A stretch of 64,000 nt of DNA, taken from Antilocapra americana. Its lineage: Eukaryota; Chordata; Mammalia; Artiodactyla; Antilocapridae. The notes below the pieces were generated by a model. It did no database searches and was not told the origin of the DNA. It saw only the letters and a program-made list of their open reading frames with translations. The translations under genes were made by a program, and so were the position numbers. This document shows, piece by piece, positions 57,389 through 64,000 of the stretch; position 1 is the first letter of the stretch, and each line of letters starts with the position of its first letter. Location: positions 10,602,586 to 10,666,585 of the forward strand of contig ML660203.1 in the NCBI GenBank assembly GCA_007570785.1, given 5' to 3'.

Positions 57389-58609
57389 CCTAACCTGGTG
57401 GTTCTCAAAGTGGGCTGGGGGATCCCAAGTCCCTTTCCAGGGAATTTGCAAGATTCAAATGAATTCTAAATTAATTCAAACACATTATTTGCCTCTCATT
57501 CTCTCACAACTGGGGAGCAGAATTTTCTAGACACTTCATGACATGTGATTTTGAAATAGACTGAAGTCTTCTGAAGTCCAGAAGACTCTTACCGCCGACC
57601 ATGCTGGCTTGGAGAAGAACTGCTTAAGTCACCCTGAATTGCCCAGCAGAGAGCATGGCTTAGTTATATAGTCAACCATCTTTCTTTTGAAAATTCATTT
57701 TATTTCTTGCATGAATACTAACATAGAAATAAAAGTCTCCTCTAACAAATAATAAACTTTTAAAAATAAAATTTCAGCATCCTTTTCAGTTTTTACCACC
57801 TAGGTTCAGTTTTTTGCATCATTATGATTCTGGCTAAGCACAATTCTAAGATCTGTATTTTCACCCAGCTGTAAAACACAAATATTTTCCAACTTTTTTT
57901 TTTTTCAACATTCAGAAAATAGTGTATTGAATCGTAGTAACAATGAAGTCTCCTAATTTGGGACCTTGGCTGTTCCACTGTGATGAAGTTTATTCTACCC
58001 CCATCTTAACAGCAAATATCTAAAATAAAAGTGTCCATCTGCTGTCAAATATATGAGGAAAAGTATATACTCTCCCATCTTAGTGTAAATAGAAAGATCC
58101 GGTTTGGCAAATAAATTTGTGATGTGTTCTTGGAGCCATAAAATGTTCCGAGGCATAGAGCTAATAATTCTGATCCTCAGATATTATCCTGAGGAAACTG
58201 GACAAACATCGGAAAGATCCAACATTTACTTAACTGAGTTAAGTCTCCAAAACAGCCTGCGCTGGAGTTTGGCACTCAGGTTTGTGGATGACTCAGAGGG
58301 CAGTCAGGCTTTGCCATCTTTCTTCCTATATATTCCCCTATAGCAGACAGTCTCTCACCCTCTCAAAGCATCCTCCTCTCCCCGAATCCTCCCTCATGGG
58401 GTGTCACTGTCTCTAGGAAAACTTCACTCCTCTTTGAGGTCTGGGAAGGAAGCCACAGCTGGTTCTGGGGGTGCCAGAGTCACAGTAGTAGAGCATTCTC
58501 TCACTTCTCCACCCATCCCCTTTTCCCTTCATTGGCCACATCTGTCATCTGTGGGTCCCAGAGGCCTTGGCCTCACCCACTCCATGTCCTGGCTTCACTC
58601 ACCTAGTCA
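57389..58609. other. Intergenic; hAT-like fragment at about 57398-57600
   Basis: ggtggttctcaaagtgggct is a typical hAT (MER-type) end. The rest, including AT-rich 57700-58100, is unrecognised. No gene. Confidence 0.4.
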
Positions 58610-58970
58610 GTTCTGTTCAGTTACTCAGTTGTGTCCAACTCTTTGTAACCTCATGGACTGCAGCACACCAGGCTCCCCTGTCCATCACCAACTCCCTGAG
58701 CTTGCTCAAACTCATGTCCATTGATTTGGTGATGCCATCAGCCATCTCATCCTAGTCATCCCCTTCTCCTCCCACCTTCAATCTTTCCCAGCATCAGGGT
58801 CTTTTCCAAAGAGTTGGCTCTTTACATCAGGTGGCCAAAGTATTGGAGCTTCAGCTTCAGCATCAGTCCTTCCAATGAATATTTAGGACTGATTTCCTTT
58901 AGGATTGACTGGTTTGGTCTCCTTGCAGTCCAAGGGACCCTCAAGAGTCTTCTCCAACACCACAGTCTTC
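58610..58970 (-). mobile_element. BovB LINE 3' end
   Basis: gttcagttactcagttgtgtc at the left, to tcaagagtcttctccaacac at the right; about 360 bp of the 3' RT region. Confidence 0.93.
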
Positions 58971-59705
58971 TCCTTCACTCAACTAGGGCCAACACAATTG
59001 GCTGTAGCCCACCTTGAGTGCCAGCTATTTGGCCCTGGCCACTGGAAAATAACGACAGGTCTCCCATGTCCCTCAAATTCTGAGTTGCTAGGATTTTCCT
59101 GTTCACAGCCCACTTAGCTGTCCTGGAGATGATGTCTGAGTGTGTACAGTCAAAAAGAGGTTCATTCACTCATTGATTCATTGAACACTGGTTGGTTCCT
59201 GTATTACATCTGGTCCTTTACTGGGCACTGGGGTTGCTGAGATGATAGAAGTACTGGCCCTCAAGGAATTCACAGGCTTGTGGGGCAGAGATGAATAAGG
59301 AAAGTCAGGAAGTGATGTCACCAGATGGAGACATAGTTCACTCCTGACTTTGCTCCTGTCACAAGAAGAACAACTAACACTGATTCAAGAACAAGACACC
59401 ACTGAGAGGATCCTAGCAAGGCTGAAGCACCCTCCACAGCATGGAGAATCAGGACAGACTGCCTTAGAAGGGTAAGAAGCAGCTCCATGTTGCCTGCCTC
59501 TAGGCCTGCACATCACCACATGGAGAGGTCTCCTCTGAGCCTCCAGAGGGAAAAGAGAACCCTGGGGGGACAACCAGAGCCTCTTCAGCCTTGGGGTTGA
59601 TTTGGGGGATGCCTTCGTTCTTATTTCACAGCATGGGGCCTGCTGGGGAACCTGTGAAGGCTCAACTACTGGGAAACTGACTGCTGGAGAAGGGGGAGGA
59701 AGTAT
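58971..59705. other. Intergenic, MIR/L2-like piece at about 59165-59330
   Basis: ggtccttta ctgggcactgggg-type wording suggests an old L2/MIR. No gene. Confidence 0.4.
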
Positions 59706-59912
59706 TGCATGCTCAATCGCATTCAAATCTTTGCGACCCATGGACTGTAGCCCACCAGATTCCTCTGTCCACGGGATTCTCCAGGCAAGAATACTGGAGT
59801 GGGTTGTCTTTTCATTCTCCATGGGATCTTCCCAACCCAAGGATTGAACCCTTATCTCCTATGTCTCCCTCACTGGCAGGCAGTTTCTTTACCACTGAGT
59901 CACCTTGGAAAA
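59706..59912 (-). mobile_element. Bov-tA SINE
   Basis: atgctcaatcgcattcaaat to accactgagtcaccttgg. Confidence 0.9.
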
Positions 59913-60395
59913 GGGGAAGGGGCTGGCAAAAACAGCACATGGATCTTGGCAGACCAAGTTTATACTAGCAGCAACCAAGTAGTCATCATAACCAGTAGTT
60001 TTGTCCATCTGCAGAGCTAAGTTGGGGGTTCACTCTGTGAGGGAACTTGGCCAGGAGCAGTTTTGCCTGATTCAAATCCTCAGACAAGGCGTTTTGCTGG
60101 CCCTAGAGCTCAGTTGGTCCATGCACAAGCAGAGAGGGGAGTCCAGCCCCACTTGCTGAGGAGAGTGTCTTCTGGCCCCATCTGTCCAGAAGGGCTGATG
60201 GCAACTCCTGGAACCTAGAGAAGGGCAGGCAGAGCCCAGAGTTTGCAAAGGAAAGATAATGATTCTGTTCACTCAGGAAACTTGGAGGTGTGGGTTGGTT
60301 TGAATTTAGACAACAAACAAAAAGCTTTACCAGCTTTGGAACTACTTCTCCTACTGTACCTGGGCAAGGAATATAATTGATAGCCCCTTTGATAG
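59913..60395. other. Intergenic, no feature
   Basis: Nothing recognised. Confidence 0.4.
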
Positions 60396-60606
60396 GGGCT
60401 TCCCTGGTGGCTCAGACGGTAAAGAGTCTGCCAGCAGTGCGAGAGACCTGGATTCAATCCCTGGGTTGGGAAGATCCTCTGGAGAAGGAAATGGCGACCC
60501 ACTCCAGTATTCTTGCCTGGAAAAATCCCATGGATAGAGAAGCTTGGCAGGCTATAGTCTATGGGGTCGCGAAGAGTCGGATACTACTGAGTGATTTCAC
60601 TCACTC
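60396..60606 (+). mobile_element. Bov-tA SINE
   Basis: ggggcttccctggtggctca to ggatactactgagtgatttc, then (ACTC)n. Confidence 0.95.
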
Positions 60607-61334
60607 ACTCGCTTCATTGCTGAACACAGCCTTCAGCCAGTTTAGCTAGGGAACCTACCCAGAGCACACAGGAAGTTGTGTCACCCATTCAACAGTCTCA
60701 AGTACAGAGGCAATGAAGAGAGCACAGTTCCTGGCTTCCCTTGTTTGCAGAGCAAAACTGATGGCCTCACCTGACCAGGGAATTTAGTGCACACGCAGGC
60801 TTCCGAACAACAAGCTGTAGAGATACTGGGTCCTGTACTGCTGCATCTGGTACTACAAATAGTATCAAGTCTTGACCATCTAGTAAGGCTGGCCAGAGAA
60901 TCCAGGCAACCTTAAAGCCCATCCTACAGCCTCATCAAGGTAGGAAATAAGCCAGAAGTCCTATCCAGCTGTCTTCAGGCAGAGGCACCCCCCCCATGCC
61001 CACCCTCAGAGCTCAAACAGTTGCCTCACCCCAACCATTATTATGCCCAAGAACATCACCAGCAGATACCATGCACCAGCACCCCCCCCCCCCCAAAAAA
61101 AAAAAAAAACTACCGAGCTGACTGGTAAAGAACTGTCTCTGCCAAAGCAAACCTACAAAGTCTGGAAGAGGACTCAAATGTGCATATTCCAATGTAAGGA
61201 ATCAAGGATCACACACAGAATACCAGTGAACTATGATACCATCAAAGGAAACTAATACAGTTCTATAAATGACCCTTAAGATATAAAGATCTGTGAACTG
61301 TCAGACAAAGAATTCAGAATAATCCTCTTAAGGA
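60607..61334. other. Intergenic with a C/A homopolymer pair
   Basis: No gene. 61081-61112 holds a C-run followed by an A-run. The sequence from about 60920 on may be old L1. Confidence 0.4.
61081..61112 (+). repeat. C14-A15 homopolymer junction
   Basis: About 14 C followed at once by about 15 A. Confidence 0.9.
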
Positions 61335-61545
61335 TGTTTTGTTGTTCAGTCACTCAGTTGTGTTTGACTCTGTGCCTCATGGGCTGCTACACACCAGGCT
61401 TCCCTGTCCTTCACCACCTCCTGGAGTTTGCTCAAACTCATCCACTAAATCGGTGATGCTATCCAACCATCTCATCCTCTGTCATCCCTTCCCCCTCCTG
61501 CCTTCAATCTTTTCCAGCATCAGGGTCTTTTCTAATGAGTCTAAG
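61335..61545 (-). mobile_element. BovB LINE 3' end
   Basis: gttgttcagtcactcagttg to cttttctaatgagtc; short internal deletions relative to the other copies. Confidence 0.9.
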
Positions 61546-62660
61546 AAAGTTTAGCAAACTGTAAGAAAACACAGACAACTAAACAAAATTAAAAAACCAA
61601 TGCATGAATAAAATGAGAAGTTCAATTAGAAAATTGAAACCATAAAAAAACTAACCCAGAAATCCCAGAGTTGAAAATACTATAATTAAATTGAAAAAAG
61701 TCAATGAAAAGTTTCAAAAGTAGATTTAACCATAAGGAAGAAAGAATCAGCAACCAGGAGGATAAGACACTAGAAATAAGCCAGTCAGAAGAGCAAAAAG
61801 GAAAAAGAGTGAAGAAATTATTGATCTCTGGGTTGAGAATATCCCCTGGTGAAGGAAAAGTCTACCCATTCCAGTATTCTGGCCTGGAGAATTCCATGGA
61901 CTGTATAGTCCATGGGTTCACGAAGAGTCGGACATGACTACGTAACTTGCACTTTCATGGAAATTATGGAACACAATGAAAAGAAATAATATTTTCATTA
62001 TGGAAATCCCAGAAGGAGAGGAGAAAAATGATAGAAAGTATATTTAAAGCCATAATAGCTAAAACTTCTAAACTGGGGGAGGGAAATGGACACCCAGACC
62101 CATGAGATCCAAAGAACCTTAAATAGATGGAATCTGAATAGATCTATATGAAGACACATTATAATTATATCCTCAAAATTCAAAGGCAAAGAAAGAATTT
62201 TTAGGAGTGGCAAGAGAAAACCAAAAGTTACATACAAGGGAATCCCATGAGATGACTGGTGGATTTCTCAAAAGAAATTATTCTGACCAGGAGAGAATGA
62301 GATGACATTTAAAATATTGCAAAAAGAACTGTCACCCAAGAATTCTATACCTGGCAAAGCTGTCCTTCAGAAACAAAGGAGGAATAAAGAAAATATAAGA
62401 ATGAAGTTTCTTGACATGGGTCTTGGTAATGATGTTTGGATGTGATACCTAAAATACAGTAAAAAATTAGCAAAGGAACTACATCAGACTAAAAATCTCT
62501 GTATAACAATAGCAAAAAAAAAACAAAGAATAAAATAAAAAGAATTTTATTAAAAAATAAAATTAAAAAAAATTTACAAACCATAAACCTGAGAAGGGAT
62601 TAATATCCTAAATATGTAAAGAATGAAAACAATAGCAATAAAAGAAAAAACAGCAACATG
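61546..62660 (+). mobile_element. Old L1/HAL1-type fragment with a SINE inserted
   Basis: A-rich, plus-oriented: agaaatcccagagttgaaaa, gagcaaaaaggaaaaagagt, ctggcaaagctgtccttcag. Fits the 5'/ORF1 side of an old L1 or HAL1. No long frame. Confidence 0.6.
61823..61955 (+). mobile_element. Partial Bov-tA SINE inside L1
   Basis: Lacks the tRNA-derived head; begins tgatctctgggttgagaata, ends catgactacgtaacttgcac. Confidence 0.88.
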
Positions 62661-62882
62661 GGTTATTTTGTTCACTGTTTTATCTATAGTTACTAGCACA
62701 CAAGAGATGCTCAGTAAATGCTTACTGAATGCATACATGCATCCATGAATGAAAAACCCAATTGACTGCTATATTGCCCAAAATGGTTGTCTAAGCTAAC
62801 TCAAATATAAACTATAAAAATTGTGCTCTTATACTAGTTATTCCAGACTGAGAATAAATATGTGGTATTAAATGATAAAATC

Positions 62883-63167
62883 AATAACCTCAGATATGCA
62901 GATGACACCACCCTTATGGCAGAAAGTGAAGAAGAACTAAAAAGCCTCTTGATGAAAGTGAAAGAGGAGAGTGAAAAAGTTGGCTTAAAGCTCAACATTC
63001 AGAAAACTAAGATCATGGCATCTGGTCCCATCACTTCATGGCAAATAGATGGAGAAACAGTGGAAAGTGTCAGACTTTATTTTTTTTGGGCTCCTAAATC
63101 ACTGCAGATGGTGATTGTAGCCATGAAATTAAAAGATGCTTACTCTTTGGAATGAAAGTTATGACCA
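62883..63167 (+). mobile_element. BovB LINE internal fragment, cut by L1
   Basis: RT-region sequence with an intact YADDT box, open for 97 codons. It matches the copy at 54510-54790 up to gttatgacca, then stops abruptly where L1 begins. Confidence 0.93.
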
Positions 63168-64000
63168 GAGAGGAAACTAAGATGGCGGAGGAATAGGACG
63201 GGGAGAACACTCTCTCCCCAATAAATATACCAAAAGAACTGTTAAAGGCCGAGCAAACTCCAAAAAACAGGAACTGAATGCTGGCAGAGGACATCGGGCA
63301 TCTGGAGAGGCGACCCAGTGCCGACGTGAGGAGGTAGGACAAAAGAAAGAAAAGAAAAAAAAGTAGAGGGAGAGACAAAGAGCTGGGGACGGGTTCCGTC
63401 CCGGAAGGGGAGTCTGGAATAAAGAGGAAAAAAAAAAAAAAGAGGAGAAAGGTTTCTGAATACCAGGGAGCATTCTCTCTGGCAGATCTGCGGTGGATCT
63501 TGGAGAGCAATATAGCTGAGAGCAGAAGCAGATTAATAGCTAAGCCCTGCAAGGTTCGTCTCTAGCTACAAGCACAGCCGAGAGCAGCAGCACAGCCGAA
63601 GCAGACTGCTCCTGCTCAGGGAGGGGCGGGCCGCGGGCTCAGGGAACGGAGCAGCCTGAGGGACCTAACCTTCTAGGAAAAGCTCCCTCTCCCCCCTAGG
63701 TCCGTGCACAAAACAAAGGGCGGTGAGGAGTCAACAGAGAGGCTGGGCAGCTGCGGGCTGCGGACCGGCCCAACCCCCGCCTGAGAGCAGTGGGCATAAC
63801 CCAACCCAGCCCCGGGGAGGCTAACCAAGACTTCTGGGGATTCTGGACAGATCGGTGCTGTATACACCTTAGAAGGAGTGCTCAGCTGCACGCCGAGAAA
63901 ACAGAGCGGCCGGGCCGGGAGAGAGGAGAAGCCCCACTCCCCAACTGCTGGGCGGACGACAGAGAGCCTGAGCAGAAGGGGCGGGGGAAGCCCTCTCACC
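63168..64000 (+). mobile_element. 5' end of a ruminant L1, runs off the window
   Basis: CpG-rich 5' UTR starting gagaggaaactaagatggcg. A YY1-like AAGATGGCGG is at 63179-63188, within the first 25 bases as in full-length L1s. At least 833 bp of 5' UTR is present, so this copy is not 5'-truncated. ORF1 lies beyond the edge. Confidence 0.88.

Noticed and set aside
63094..63552. 152-codon minus-strand frame with leucine- and phenylalanine-rich sequence
   Set aside because: Antisense of the L1 5' UTR and BovB; poly-purine tracts create the apparent hydrophobic runs.
45000..64000. Search for BPIFA2/BSP30 exons in the right flank
   Set aside because: No CPLI-type exon or matching signal exon was found; these genes must lie further right.

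Overview
The window is nuclear DNA from a ruminant, most likely a bovid such as cattle. The evidence is the repeat content: about twenty tRNA-Glu-derived Bov-tA SINEs, nine BovB (RTE) LINE fragments, CHR-type SINEs, and L1 ends with ruminant-style 5' and 3' sequences. Nothing bacterial, plasmid-borne or phage-like is present. I cannot separate cattle, sheep, goat and close relatives from sequence reading alone.

Two protein-coding genes can be assembled exon by exon, both on the minus strand and both of the BPI-fold A (PLUNC) family. BPIFA4 (latherin/BASE-like) runs from its start codon at 44380 to its stop at 36184 and encodes 227 aa. BPIFA3 runs from 16379 to 7697 and encodes 238 aa. Each has seven coding exons, every intron is GT-AG, and the intron phase series is identical (1,2,2,2,0,1). 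Exons 4 and 6 have the same lengths in both genes (150 and 64 nt), and the single family disulphide pair is conserved at matching exon positions. They are old tandem duplicates. The order BPIFA4 then BPIFA3 in the direction of transcription matches the mammalian BPIF cluster (human chromosome 20q11, cattle chromosome 13). BPIFA1 is therefore expected beyond the left edge and BPIFA2/BSP30 genes beyond the right edge. Both products should be secreted proteins of oral, airway or reproductive epithelia.

Layout: 1-7500 is the flank 3' of BPIFA3, with Bov-tA, BovB, a solo LTR, CHR SINEs and an old L1. 7524-16394 is BPIFA3; its first coding intron holds an old L1 with a young L1 tail, a BovB and a CHR element inserted in it, plus an MLT1-type LTR and a mini-mariner. 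16395-36150 is intergenic and mostly repeats: a 2.2 kb BovB, old L1, ERVL-like sequence, CHR SINEs and a mariner hairpin. 36160-44394 is BPIFA4, with a hAT MITE in intron 6 and a SINE-in-SINE nest next to exon 5. 44400-64000 is the upstream flank: a sense-strand LTR with a TATA box about 1.1 kb from the BPIFA4 start codon, an AT-rich ERV-like stretch, a minus-strand LTR, nested L1/SINE blocks, a 1.4 kb BovB, and the 5' end of an L1 that has landed inside a BovB copy and leaves the window.

I see no new defence, CRISPR or otherwise undescribed system. The most interesting points are the apparently intact BPIFA4 (a pseudogene in human), splice-site evidence for untranslated outer exons, the shortened BPIFA3 C-terminus, and several datable nested insertions.
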